Source: Pseudarthrobacter siccitolerans
Lineage (GTDB): Bacteria > Actinomycetota > Actinomycetes > Actinomycetales > Micrococcaceae
Direction: 5' to 3'
Length of the DNA stretch: 64,000 nucleotides
Assembly: GCF_001046895.1 (NCBI RefSeq)
Contig: NZ_CAQI01000041.1
Coordinates: 21,976 to 85,975 of the forward strand
Every line of letters starts with the position of its first letter. Position 1 is the stretch's first letter. The notes under the pieces were generated by a model. That model did no database searches, was not told the DNA's origin, and was given only the letters and a program-made list of their open reading frames with translations. Of this stretch, positions 53,003-62,066 are shown in pieces. The position numbers and the translations under genes were made by a program.

Positions 53003-53425
53003 CTAAACGGTGACCGTGCCGGCGTCGTCCACTGTCCAGGTGGGGTTGTACGCCACCTCCCAGCGGAAGCCGTCCGGGTCCGCAAAGTAGCCGCTGTACC
53101 CGCCCCACGGCTGGGTGATGGGCTCGGCAATGATCTGGGCGCCGGCCGCGGCCGCTTCTGCCATGACCCGGTCCACGTCCTCGGTGCCCGGCAGGTTGTG
53201 GCTGAGGGTGATGCAGGGGACGGGGCCGGGAGCACTGACGCCGGCATCGGCCTGCATCTGGCGCACGTCCCAGAGGGACAGCACCAGGCCGTGGTTGGCC
53301 TGGATGAACACCACGTCCCCTGGAACCTCGCGGTGGACCGGCCAGCCCAGGCCGTCAACGTAGAACGCGCGGGAGGCCGGAACGCTGCGGACGCCCAATG
53401 AAATGAAGTCGACTCTTGGCTGCAT
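53003..53425 (-). CDS. VOC-family protein
   Basis: A 140-residue vicinal-oxygen-chelate protein of the glyoxalase/bleomycin-resistance fold. Two beta-alpha-beta-beta-beta repeats are visible: VDFISLGVRSVPASRAFYVD, GLGWPVHREVP, and ITQPWGGYSGYFADPDGFRW with the closing glutamate in WEVAYNPTW. It could be a glyoxalase-like, antibiotic-binding or degradative protein; the sequence does not decide. CAGTAT lies six bases before the ATG at 53425. Its start codon is only 19 bases from that of the divergent chorismate mutase gene. Confidence 0.88.
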   Translation of the reverse strand: MQPRVDFISLGVRSVPASRAFYVDGLGWPVHREVPGDVVFIQANHGLVLSLWDVRQMQADAGVSAPGPVPCITLSHNLPGTEDVDRVMAEAAAAGAQIIAEPITQPWGGYSGYFADPDGFRWEVAYNPTWTVDDAGTVTV

Positions 53426-53444
53426 GGTTCGATACTGTCAGAGG

Positions 53445-53765
53445 ATGGCGACAATTCAAGGGAACGATCGAGATGCTTTGGCCGACAAGGAACAGCTCGC
53501 TGCCGTCCGGGTCGCCGTTGATGAAGTGGATGACCAGATTGTCACGCTGATCGCCCGCCGGGAGCGCCTGATCCGGATTGCCGGAACGCTCAAGGGCGAC
53601 GACGCCGAGGTCCGCGCCCCGGGCCGCGTGGAGCGTGTCATCGAACATGTCCGCTCCGCAGCCGAGAAGAAGGACATCGACCCGGACATCGTCGAGTCCA
53701 CCTACCGGGCCATGATCTCCGGCTTCATCGAACTCGAAATGCGGGTCCACAAAGAAAACAGCTGA
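53445..53765 (+). CDS. Chorismate mutase (AroQ class)
   Basis: A 106-residue all-helical enzyme that converts chorismate to prephenate for phenylalanine and tyrosine synthesis. The first helix VDEVDDQIVTLIARRERLI holds the catalytic arginine, the short loop AGTLKGDDAEVRAPGRVERV the second set, and EFHIELEMRVHKE-type sequence closes the fold (here ISGFIELEMRVHKE). TACTGT lies exactly six bases before the ATG at 53445, so the transcript is leaderless. It shares its 19-base promoter region with the divergent VOC gene. Confidence 0.85.
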   Translation: MATIQGNDRDALADKEQLAAVRVAVDEVDDQIVTLIARRERLIRIAGTLKGDDAEVRAPGRVERVIEHVRSAAEKKDIDPDIVESTYRAMISGFIELEMRVHKENS

Positions 53766-53783
53766 GCCGCACCGGCCCAGCTG

Positions 53784-54173
53784 TTACAGGTTTTCCTCCA
53801 CGGGAACACCGGACTGGAATTCCCGTCCGTCAGCCTCGCTGAAGCCGGTCATCACGTGCCCCTCACCGAGGCCATTGATCGCTGCCATGGGGAAGTGGCC
53901 GGTGATGGTGCTGTCCGAGTGGCTGACGCCTGAAAGATCGTAGTTTTCCTCGCCGCTCTGGTCATGGTTGAACGAGAAAAAGGAAATCGGCTTCCCGTTC
54001 ATGAATTCAATGCCCAGCCGCCGCTGCGACGAGTAGTCCGGACTGGCGGCCACAAGGCCCACTACGTAGGCGCCGGAACCGGGGATAGTGCCGTCCAGAT
54101 CGAAGGTTGCCACGAGAGTGGAGTCCTGGGCTTTGATGCTGACCTGTTTGAGGAGTGCGTCATGGGTGCTCAT
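53784..54173 (-). CDS. Protein of unknown function
   Basis: A 129-residue acidic protein with alternating beta-like segments (STLVATFDLDGTIPGSGAYV, FMNGKPISFFSFNHDQ) and no signal peptide or membrane span. An internal ATG at 54173 follows AGGGAGCAGGA and is preferred over the longer frame. No family recognised. It is convergent with the chorismate mutase gene. Confidence 0.55.
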   Translation of the reverse strand: MSTHDALLKQVSIKAQDSTLVATFDLDGTIPGSGAYVVGLVAASPDYSSQRRLGIEFMNGKPISFFSFNHDQSGEENYDLSGVSHSDSTITGHFPMAAINGLGEGHVMTGFSEADGREFQSGVPVEENL

Positions 54174-54229
54174 GGCACAATCCTGCTCCCTGCCGTTCGC
54201 TCCGTCCACCCCTGACGGGTGACTGGAAA

Positions 54230-54266
54230 GGAAGCCGGAGGCGTAACCGCTGCGCCTCCGGCTTCC
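54230..54266 (-). terminator. Terminator after the secreted protein gene
   Basis: GGAAGCCGGAGGCG and CGCCTCCGGCTTCC form a 14-base stem around TAACCGCTG; a T-rich stretch follows on the minus strand. It lies downstream of the secreted protein gene (54304-55200). Confidence 0.8.
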
Positions 54267-54303
54267 CGTTCCTGCTCAGTTTCCGCTCAGGGCCAGGAGT
54301 CCC

Positions 54304-55200
54304 CTAAGAGCATGTGACGTCCACAAAATACGTGTGGTCGCCTTGGGTGTGATCGGCCACGTTTACGCCCACCTGCGCCCAGCCGCGGTTGCCGTTGACA
54401 GCCTTGCCGGCCGGCGGCTGCACGGAAACAATGTTGCATCCCGGCTGGCTGTTGACGCGGATGCCATGGGTACCGGCTTCCACCGCCTCAAAGTGGGCTT
54501 CGTGGAAGGCCAGGACTGCCGGGTTCCACTCCGAGTACTTGGTGTTGCCGGCGCCGTTGGTATCGGTCCAGTGTGCGGCGTAGCCGTCCATGGCTACCCC
54601 GTTCTTCCAGAACCGCACATCAATCTCCACGATCAGGGGGTTCCGGACCTTGAAATTGTCGGTCTTGCTGTACCGGGGGACAAAGCCATACCTGGAGCCC
54701 TGGGTGTCCGGGGCCAACAGTTGGGAGGTGGGGGTCACCCAGACCTTGTACACGCCGCCGTTGTTGGGGGTGTCGTTGTACGGGAAAAGCTGGACGGTAA
54801 TGCCTGTTTCCTCCAGAGGGTCGCTGAGTCCGGTGGCGTGGGCGCAGGAGCCGGAAGCCGCCACGTTCTGGATGACGCCACTGGCGTCAACGGTGAACTG
54901 CCGGCATTCGACTGGGTCCGTTGAGAGCAGCGTCTTTCCGGAAGGGTCTGTCACCTGGTAGGAGTAGTCTCCCGCCGGAAGGCCCGCAGCGTCGTCTGGG
55001 GCGTTGATGCCAGGGCCGCCGTTGAGGTAGACGTCCTCCTTTGAGTCGTAGATGTTGAGGTTGACGGGTGTGCCGGTCGCGTCCGTGGTGAAGATGGCCC
55101 CGGACAGCTGGTTGACGGAAGGGGCGGCGGTGGCAGGGCTTCCCAGCATCGCCATCGAAGCGAGAAGGATGCTGCCTGGAATAACTAGCTTTTTGAACAT
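54304..55200 (-). CDS. Secreted beta-rich protein of unknown function
   Basis: A 298-residue exported protein. The signal peptide (IPGSILLASMAMLGSPATA, cleavage near AAPSV) is clear. The mature protein is made of repeated beta-sandwich-like units (DVYLNGGPGINAPDDAAGLP, AGDYSYQVTDPSGKTLLS and GGVYKVWVTPTSQLLAPDTQ), similar in style to prealbumin-like or carboxypeptidase regulatory domains, with two cysteine pairs. No enzymatic motif is recognised. GAGG precedes the ATG at 55200. It is convergent with the 53784-54173 gene. Confidence 0.78.
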   Translation of the reverse strand: MFKKLVIPGSILLASMAMLGSPATAAPSVNQLSGAIFTTDATGTPVNLNIYDSKEDVYLNGGPGINAPDDAAGLPAGDYSYQVTDPSGKTLLSTDPVECRQFTVDASGVIQNVAASGSCAHATGLSDPLEETGITVQLFPYNDTPNNGGVYKVWVTPTSQLLAPDTQGSRYGFVPRYSKTDNFKVRNPLIVEIDVRFWKNGVAMDGYAAHWTDTNGAGNTKYSEWNPAVLAFHEAHFEAVEAGTHGIRVNSQPGCNIVSVQPPAGKAVNGNRGWAQVGVNVADHTQGDHTYFVDVTCS

Positions 55201-55447
55201 TGTTTGCCTCGGATCTGGTGAGTCGCAATGAACTCTGACGCGCAGTCAGCGCGGATCCCAAAACAAGAGGCGCGCTGTGAAAGGCCCGGTTTGGGGCCTA
55301 TCATCGGCTGCACCTCAGATGCCGGAATCGTACGCCTAAGCCGCTTCCGGAGCAACGGCCCGCCCCATGTGGGCCTCTGCCTTGGTATCTTGCGCCCACC
55401 CTCAGACCCGTCTAGGCGAAGGATCCAGGGAGGCGTAGACTGGTGAT

Positions 55448-55467
55448 GTTCGAATATATATTCGAAC
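55448..55467 (+). promoter_or_regulatory. LexA (SOS) box upstream of DUF6504-dnaE2
   Basis: GTTCGAATATATATTCGAAC is a perfect 20-base palindrome containing the actinobacterial LexA core TCGAA...TTCGA. It lies 36 bases before the ATG at 55503. A second inverted repeat, GAACAG-TTT-CTGTTC (55464-55478), overlaps its right arm and may be a second binding site. Confidence 0.85.
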
Positions 55468-55502
55468 AGTTTCTGTTCTAACTTTTACGTCCGGGAGGCG
55501 CC

Positions 55503-55850
55503 ATGGGCATGTTCAGCGAATCCGTTGACGTCTCCTGCGGCGCTGACGGCCACCCGGTTGCCCTTACTTGGGCCGGCCGGTCCTATTCGGTATGCGCCGA
55601 ACCTGTCCGCTGGTACGAGCGCCGCCAGTGGTGGGCAGAAGAAACCCGTGCGCCGCTGGGAAGTGGTCCCGGTTTGGTTGACCACGAAATCTGGCGGGTG
55701 CAGGTGCTTCCTTCCGGCCCAGGTTCTCCAAGTTCCGGCGCGCCTAATGAACAGCTTGAGCCCCTCACCCTTGACCTCACCCGCCATATCCGCAGCGGCC
55801 GCTGGCGGCTCCTGCGGATCCACGACGCCTTACATCCCAGAACAGCATGA
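55503..55850 (+). CDS. DUF6504 protein of the SOS mutagenesis cassette
   Basis: A 115-residue protein of the type usually found in actinobacterial SOS cassettes beside ImuB and DnaE2: DVSCGADGHPVALTWAGRSY, then WYERRQWWAEETRAPL and a closing HIRSGRWRLLRIHDAL. Its molecular role is unknown; it may help assemble the mutasome. GGGAGGCGCC lies before the ATG at 55503. Its stop overlaps the dnaE2 start by four bases. No imuA or imuB gene lies directly next to it here. Confidence 0.8.
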   Translation: MGMFSESVDVSCGADGHPVALTWAGRSYSVCAEPVRWYERRQWWAEETRAPLGSGPGLVDHEIWRVQVLPSGPGSPSSGAPNEQLEPLTLDLTRHIRSGRWRLLRIHDALHPRTA

Positions 55851-58800
55851 GCTTCACCCACCTTCACGTATCCACAGCTTTCAGCGCACACTATGGAGTG
55901 TCATGGCCCGAGGAACTGGCGCAGGCCGCTGCCGCTGACGGCGCCAGCGCACTCGCCTGCACCGACCGGGACGGCCTGTACGGGACCATCAAGCACCTGA
56001 AGGCCTGCATGGGTGCCGGCCTTGACCCCATCGTCGGGGTGGACCTTGCCGTTTATGACGACGACGGTGATCACCGCACCCAGTTGGCCGGCCGGGTGGT
56101 GGTGCTCGCCCGGGGCCACAACAACGGTGCCGGCTACCGCGCACTGTGCCGGCTCGTGTCCGATGCCCACGCCCGCACCTCGGGAAAATCCGGAGGGGTT
56201 GTGCCGGTCGCCGTGACCAGGGCGGAACTGGCCTCCCGCACCCTCGATCCCCATACCCTGAAACCGGTGCTGATGGTCCTGATCGGGCCGGATTCCGACG
56301 TCGGACGTGCCATGGGCGGGAGGCGTTACCTGCGGCCCCGCACACTCTTCAAGCAGTGGCTGGACGTCATGCCCGCGGGAACTGTGGTGGCCGAGATCGT
56401 TTCCCAGCTCAGCGCACCGGGAACACCCTTGAGCACCGCACACGCCGTTCGGATGCTCAAACTCGCCGAAGAACACAGCGTCCCGGCAATCCTCAGCAAT
56501 GCCGTCAGGTACTGCGCGGAGGACGGGGCAGCAACCGCGGACGTATTGGATTCAGCACGGACCCTGAAATCCCTTCCGGAACTGGCCCAGGAACCACTGC
56601 TGCAGCCCAACGGCCAGGGCTGGCTGAAATCCTCCCGCCAGATGCTGCAGCTGGGTAAGGAAATCATCTCCGCGGCCGGCTACGGCGCAGAAGACCTCAA
56701 CCGGCTCATGGCACAAACAGAGGCGCTCGCCGATGTGTGCAGGATTGATCCAGTCACGGACATGGGATGGAAGCAGCCGGTAGTGCCGGAAGCCGCGGTC
56801 ATCGGGATCAGCCAGGATCCGCACACGGAACTGATGCAGCGCTGCCAGGCCGGAATCGGCAGGAGGTTCCCCGGGATCGCCGGGAACAGCGAAAAGGAAA
56901 TGCTCCGCCGGCTTGACCATGAGCTGGGCATCATCCGGAACCTGGGGTTCTCCTCCTACTTCCTCACGGTGGCAGAGGTTTCGCGCATGATCCAGGACAT
57001 GGGGGTGCGGGCAGCCGCCAGAGGCTCCGGTGCATCCAGCCTCGTCAACTACCTCATTGACGTCAGCCAGGTAAACCCGCTGCAGCACGACCTCATCTTC
57101 GAAAGGTTCCTTTCCCAGGACCGGGCTACCTTGCCGGATATTGATATCGACGTCGAGAGTGCCGAACGGCATAACGTGTACCACCGGATTTTTGAGCGCT
57201 TTGGCAAAGAGCGCGTCACGCTCATGAGCATGCAGAACGGCTACCGGGCACGCGGTGCTGTGCGGGACGCCGGCCTTGCGCTGGGAATGGATGACGGCGA
57301 CGTGGGGGACATCGCCAAGCAGTTGTGGCGGTTCTCAGCTTCGAAGTTCCGTGAGGCGCTGCAGGAGAAGCCCGAGTTGAGGGAATTTGCCGGCCGGGTG
57401 GAACAGCGGGATTCGCACGGCAACCAGCAACTGGACCTGCTGGTGGACCTGACCGAACGCCTGGACCGCCTGCCGCGGCACATCTCCATGCATCCATGCG
57501 GTGTGATACTGGGGGACGCCACGCTGCTGGAACGCACCCCTGTACAGCCCAGCGGCCTGGGGCTGCCCATGAGCCAGTTCGATAAGCACGACATGGATCC
57601 CATGGGCATGCTCAAGCTCGATGTCCTGGGTGTCAGGATGCAAAGCGCCATGGCATTTGCCGTGCGGGAGATCATCCGCATCCATCCCTCAAAAAAAGAT
57701 GTGGTGGCAGCAGGAAGCCATGCCCCGGGCCCTGACGGGTCCGGGCCCGATTTCATTGCAGATAACGGCCACATCGATCTCAATGCCATTCCCCTGGATG
57801 ATGAACCCACCTTTGAACTCATCCGGAGCACCCATACCCTGGGCTGCTTCCAGATCGAGTCCCCGGGGCAGCGCGAGCTGATCGGAAAAATGGCGCCGGG
57901 TGAGTTCAATGACCTCATCATCGACATCTCGCTTTTCCGACCGGGCCCCATGAAATCGGACATGGTCCGGCCGTTCCTGGAGCACCGCCACGGGTTTGCC
58001 CCTGAGGTCTACCCGCACCCCCTCCTGAAGCCGGTGCTTCAGGAAACCCATGGGGTGACGGTTTTCCACGAGCAAATACTGCGGACATTGGACGTGATGA
58101 CCGGGTGCGGCCTGGCGAAGGCCGATGAATTCCGCCGGGCCCTCAGCAGCGAGGCCGGGGAATCCCAGGTTGAGGAATACTTCCGCAAGCATGCAAAGGC
58201 CAAGGACTTTTCCCCTGAAGTCATAGACAAGGTATGGAACACCCTGAAGTCCTTTGCCAGTTTTGGTTTTTGCAAAGCCCACGGAGCGGCCTTCGCGGTG
58301 CCCACCTACCAGTCAGCCTGGCTTAAGGCGCACCACCCTGAAGCCTTCCTGGCGGGGCTGTGGGAACACGATCCGGGCATGTATCCCAAGCGGCTGCTCG
58401 TTGCGGAGGCCAGGCGCCTCGGGATCCCCATTCTTCCTTTGGACATCAACCTCAGCAAAGGGGAGTACCGGGTTGAACGGATCCGGCAGGGCCCGGATGC
58501 CGGAAAACTGGGAATCCGGCTAAGCCTGAAGGGAATCTACGGGCTCTCCGCCACAGAACTGAAAAGGATTGTTGCCGGCCAGCCGTACGACTCCCTGGCA
58601 GACCTCCGCACGCGCTCGCGGCTGAGCAAGCCAAGCATCAAGCGCCTGGCCCAACTGGGTGCTTTTGATTCCCTCCACCGCGAGGCGGGCGGAATGGCCA
58701 ACCGGGCGGACCTGGTCCAGCACCTGCAGCAACTGCAAAGTGCAGGCAGCGGGCGGAAGGGGGTGGAGGTGCTGGAGGGGCAATTGTCCTTGCCCCTGGG

Positions 58801-59335
58801 GGATGTGGAACTGCGTAACGTCAAACCCGGGCTGCCAGCACCCACCCTCGTCGAGAATGTCCGGGCGGAGCTGGACCTGATGGCCGTGGACGTCAGCAGC
58901 CACCTGATGGAAAGCCACCGCCCCACCCTGGACAGGCTTGGGGTGACCACTGCAGACAAGCTCCTCAGCCTGCGCAACGGGACCGAGGTCCTGGTGGCCG
59001 GGGTCCGGGTGGCTACCCAGACTCCGCCCATGCGGGGCGGGAGGAGGGTGGTATTCATCAGCATTGACGACGGCACCGGTTGCATCGATTCGGTCTTCTT
59101 CCATGAAGCCCAGGAAAACGCCGGAATGCTCCTGTTCGGAACCCGGCTGCTGCTCATCCGCGGCACCACCAGGAGGACGGGCCCGCGGGGAATCAGCATC
59201 AGCGCAAGCATGGCCTGGGACCTCAGCCGAACGGAGACCTTGCCCTTCCCAACTCCTGTTGGCTACGCCGGCGACGGCCCGCATCCCCTTGACGGGATCA
59301 GCAGGACCCTGGCAATTACCGGTTTTAGCGGTTGA
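55847..59335 (+). CDS. dnaE2: Error-prone DNA polymerase DnaE2 (ImuC)
   Basis: A 1,162-residue C-family polymerase for damage-induced mutagenesis. The N-terminal PHP domain begins FTHLHVSTAFSAHYG; the catalytic aspartates are in LPDIDIDVESAERH (near residue 425) with RGSGASSLVNY and the KFDLLG-like KLDVLGVRMQ region; the C-terminal OB fold includes VEVLVAGVRVATQTPPMRGG. It lacks the beta-clamp-binding extras of replicative DnaE1. It is coupled to DUF6504 and controlled by the LexA box. Usually needs ImuA/ImuB partners, not seen beside it here. Confidence 0.96.
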   Translation: MSFTHLHVSTAFSAHYGVSWPEELAQAAAADGASALACTDRDGLYGTIKHLKACMGAGLDPIVGVDLAVYDDDGDHRTQLAGRVVVLARGHNNGAGYRALCRLVSDAHARTSGKSGGVVPVAVTRAELASRTLDPHTLKPVLMVLIGPDSDVGRAMGGRRYLRPRTLFKQWLDVMPAGTVVAEIVSQLSAPGTPLSTAHAVRMLKLAEEHSVPAILSNAVRYCAEDGAATADVLDSARTLKSLPELAQEPLLQPNGQGWLKSSRQMLQLGKEIISAAGYGAEDLNRLMAQTEALADVCRIDPVTDMGWKQPVVPEAAVIGISQDPHTELMQRCQAGIGRRFPGIAGNSEKEMLRRLDHELGIIRNLGFSSYFLTVAEVSRMIQDMGVRAAARGSGASSLVNYLIDVSQVNPLQHDLIFERFLSQDRATLPDIDIDVESAERHNVYHRIFERFGKERVTLMSMQNGYRARGAVRDAGLALGMDDGDVGDIAKQLWRFSASKFREALQEKPELREFAGRVEQRDSHGNQQLDLLVDLTERLDRLPRHISMHPCGVILGDATLLERTPVQPSGLGLPMSQFDKHDMDPMGMLKLDVLGVRMQSAMAFAVREIIRIHPSKKDVVAAGSHAPGPDGSGPDFIADNGHIDLNAIPLDDEPTFELIRSTHTLGCFQIESPGQRELIGKMAPGEFNDLIIDISLFRPGPMKSDMVRPFLEHRHGFAPEVYPHPLLKPVLQETHGVTVFHEQILRTLDVMTGCGLAKADEFRRALSSEAGESQVEEYFRKHAKAKDFSPEVIDKVWNTLKSFASFGFCKAHGAAFAVPTYQSAWLKAHHPEAFLAGLWEHDPGMYPKRLLVAEARRLGIPILPLDINLSKGEYRVERIRQGPDAGKLGIRLSLKGIYGLSATELKRIVAGQPYDSLADLRTRSRLSKPSIKRLAQLGAFDSLHREAGGMANRADLVQHLQQLQSAGSGRKGVEVLEGQLSLPLGDVELRNVKPGLPAPTLVENVRAELDLMAVDVSSHLMESHRPTLDRLGVTTADKLLSLRNGTEVLVAGVRVATQTPPMRGGRRVVFISIDDGTGCIDSVFFHEAQENAGMLLFGTRLLLIRGTTRRTGPRGISISASMAWDLSRTETLPFPTPVGYAGDGPHPLDGISRTLAITGFSG

Positions 59336-59451
59336 CGCTGCCGTGCGCCGCTTTGGCCGGCCCTCCGCCGAACCGATAGCATTGACGGTGGCTGGCTGTG
59401 GTCCCCGTATGCCACAAGCTATGAAGCCTTAACTTTGAATAGGAGACACCC

Positions 59452-61461
59452 GTGTCAGATGCCCAGCAGATCACCCTTCTCGTCGATGGCGAAGAGACCA
59501 AGGTGACTACCGGGACAACCGGTGCGGAACTCTTCTTTGAGCGCCGTGATGTCGTAGTGGCCCGCGTCAATGGCGAGCTGAAGGACCTGGACCAGGAACT
59601 GCCGGAAGGCTCCGAGGTTGAGGGCGTCACCATCGATTCCCCGGACGGGCTGAATGTCCTCCGCCACTCCACGGCCCACGTTATGGCCCAGGCTGTCCAG
59701 CAGCTGCGCCCCGATGCCAAGCTTGGCATCGGCCCGTACATCGCTGACGGGTTCTACTTCGACTTCGACGTCGCTGAACCCTTCACCCCCGAGGACCTCA
59801 AAACCCTCGAAAAGATGATGCTCAAGATCGTCAACCAGAACCAGAAGTTCGTCCGCCGGGTGGTCTCCGAGGACGAAGCGCGCGAAGCGATGAAAAACGA
59901 GCCGTACAAGCTCGAACTTCTGGGCAAGAAGAACGAGGCCGCCGAGGCCGGCGAGGGCGTCAACGTTGAGGTCGGCGCCGGCGACATCACCATCTATGAC
60001 AACGTTGAGCGCAAGGAGGGGACCACCGTTTGGTGCGATCTCTGCCGCGGCCCGCACTTGCCCAACACCAAGATGATCTCCAACGCCTTCGCCCTCACCC
60101 GGTCGTCGTCGGCCTACTGGCTGGGCAACCAGAAGAACCAGCAGCTGCAGCGGATCTACGGCACCGCCTGGCCCACCAAGGACGCCCTCAAGGCCTACCA
60201 GGAACGCCTTGCCGAGGCTGAGCGCCGCGACCACCGCAAGCTCGGCTCCGAACTGGACCTGTTCTCCTTCCCCGACGAACTGGGTTCAGGCCTTCCCGTC
60301 TTCCATCCCAAGGGCGGCATCATCCGCAAGGAGATGGAGGACTACTCGCGGCAGCGCCACGTTGAAGCCGGCTATGAGTTCGTCTACACGCCGCACATCA
60401 CCAAGGGCCACCTCTACGAAGTGTCCGGCCACCTCGACTGGTACAAGGACGGCATGTTCCCCGCGATGCGGGTGGATGAGGAACTCAACGAGGACGGCAG
60501 CATCCGCAAACCGGCGCAGGACTACTACCTGAAGCCGATGAACTGCCCCATGCACAACCTCATTTTCCGGTCCCGCGGGCGCTCCTACCGTGAGCTGCCG
60601 CTGCGCCTGTTCGAATTCGGTTCGGTGTACCGGTACGAGAAGTCCGGCGTGGTGCACGGCCTGACGCGTGTGCGCGGCATGACACAGGACGACGCCCACA
60701 TCTACTGCACGCGCGAGCAGATGAAGGACGAACTCACCAAGACCCTGACCTTCGTCCTGGACCTGCTTAAGGACTACGGGCTGAACGACTTCTACCTGGA
60801 ACTGTCCACCAAGGACCCGGAAAAGTACGTCGGCGAGGACGCCGCCTGGGAGGAAGCCACCAGGACCCTGGCCGAGGTTGCGCAGGAATCCGGGCTGGAG
60901 CTCGTTCCGGATCCGGGCGGAGCGGCCTTCTACGGCCCGAAGATTTCAGTCCAGGCCAAGGACGCGCTGGGCCGCACCTGGCAGATGTCCACCATCCAGC
61001 TGGACTTCAACCTGCCTGAACGCTTCGAGCTGGAGTTCCAGGCCGCCGACGGCACCCGCCAGCGTCCCGTGATGATCCACCGTGCGCTGTTCGGTTCGGT
61101 GGAGCGGTTCATGGGTGTGCTGACCGAGCACTATGCCGGCGCCTTCCCGGCATGGCTTGCACCTGTCCAAGTGGTGGGCATCCCGGTGGCGGAGACGTTC
61201 AACGAGTACATGTTCGACGTCGTCGATCAGCTTAAGGCGGCAGGGATCCGTGCGGAGGTGGACACCTCCTCGGACCGTTTCCCCAAGAAGATCCGCACCG
61301 CCAGCAAGGACAAGGTCCCGTTTGTGCTCATCGCCGGCGGTGACGACGCCGAGGCGGGCGCGGTCTCCTTCCGATTCCGGGATGGAAGCCAGGACAACGG
61401 CGTGCCCGTGGCCGAGGCAGTCAAGCGGATCACGGAAGCCGTCCGGAACCGGACCAGCTAG
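59452..61461 (+). CDS. thrS: Threonine-tRNA ligase
   Basis: A 669-residue class II aminoacyl-tRNA synthetase, the usual length. A TGS domain ([20 protein letters not shown]) is followed by the editing domain with [16 protein letters not shown] and [12 protein letters not shown], the catalytic core with [15 protein letters not shown] (zinc cysteine) and [18 protein letters not shown], motif 3 ([20 protein letters not shown]) and an anticodon-binding domain. The GTG at 59452 has AGGAGA upstream. First gene of a conserved thrS-HIT-pgsA block. Confidence 0.97.
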   Translation: MSDAQQITLLVDGEETKVTTGTTGAELFFERRDVVVARVNGELKDLDQELPEGSEVEGVTIDSPDGLNVLRHSTAHVMAQAVQQLRPDAKLGIGPYIADGFYFDFDVAEPFTPEDLKTLEKMMLKIVNQNQKFVRRVVSEDEAREAMKNEPYKLELLGKKNEAAEAGEGVNVEVGAGDITIYDNVERKEGTTVWCDLCRGPHLPNTKMISNAFALTRSSSAYWLGNQKNQQLQRIYGTAWPTKDALKAYQERLAEAERRDHRKLGSELDLFSFPDELGSGLPVFHPKGGIIRKEMEDYSRQRHVEAGYEFVYTPHITKGHLYEVSGHLDWYKDGMFPAMRVDEELNEDGSIRKPAQDYYLKPMNCPMHNLIFRSRGRSYRELPLRLFEFGSVYRYEKSGVVHGLTRVRGMTQDDAHIYCTREQMKDELTKTLTFVLDLLKDYGLNDFYLELSTKDPEKYVGEDAAWEEATRTLAEVAQESGLELVPDPGGAAFYGPKISVQAKDALGRTWQMSTIQLDFNLPERFELEFQAADGTRQRPVMIHRALFGSVERFMGVLTEHYAGAFPAWLAPVQVVGIPVAETFNEYMFDVVDQLKAAGIRAEVDTSSDRFPKKIRTASKDKVPFVLIAGGDDAEAGAVSFRFRDGSQDNGVPVAEAVKRITEAVRNRTS

Positions 61462-61478
61462 CGGAACGGAACAGTACG

Positions 61479-62066
61479 GTGCAGGAGAACACAGGCGCAG
61501 GGTATCCGGGGGATGCCGGCGTTACCGACGACTTTGACCTCGCCGGTGTCCCGGACGCTTTCCAGCGCCTGTGGACTCCGCACCGGATGGCCTACATCAA
61601 AGGCGGCCAGCACCAGTTCAAGAACGAAAACGATTGCCCGTTCTGCGTTGGGCCCGCACGTAGCGATGAGGAAGCACTCATCGTCTACCGGGGAAAGACC
61701 TGCTACGTGGTGCTGAACCTGTTTCCGTACAACCCCGGGCACCTCCTGGTCTGCCCGTACCGCCACGTCCCGGACTACACGGACCTGACGGTGGAGGAGA
61801 CAGCCGAGTTCGCCGAGCTTACCCAGACCGCTATGCGGGTCCTGCGGAAAGTGGCGAATCCGGGCGGTTTCAACCTGGGGATGAACCAGGGTGTGGTGGG
61901 CGGGGCAGGCATCGCCGCGCACCTGCACCAGCACATCGTTCCCCGCTGGGGCGGCGACGGGAACTTCTTCCCCATCATCGCCCAGACCAAGGCGATAACG
62001 CAGACCCTTGATGAGGTCCGCCAGCAGGTCGCCGACGCCTGGCCCGGGGAGACGGATGCTGAATAA
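61479..62066 (+). CDS. HIT-family nucleotide hydrolase/phosphorylase
   Basis: A 195-residue histidine-triad protein. The HIT motif is AAHLHQHIVPRW, preceded by CPFCVG zinc-like cysteines and LNLFPYNPGHLLVCPYRHV. Close relatives act on dinucleoside polyphosphates such as Ap4A. The GTG start at 61479 is 17 bases after thrS, and its end overlaps pgsA by 11 bases, so it is in the same operon. Confidence 0.9.
   Translation: MQENTGAGYPGDAGVTDDFDLAGVPDAFQRLWTPHRMAYIKGGQHQFKNENDCPFCVGPARSDEEALIVYRGKTCYVVLNLFPYNPGHLLVCPYRHVPDYTDLTVEETAEFAELTQTAMRVLRKVANPGGFNLGMNQGVVGGAGIAAHLHQHIVPRWGGDGNFFPIIAQTKAITQTLDEVRQQVADAWPGETDAE

Noticed and set aside
59336..59451. T-box or other leader RNA before thrS
   Set aside because: Only 116 bases separate the genes and no specifier-loop or T-box consensus was seen.
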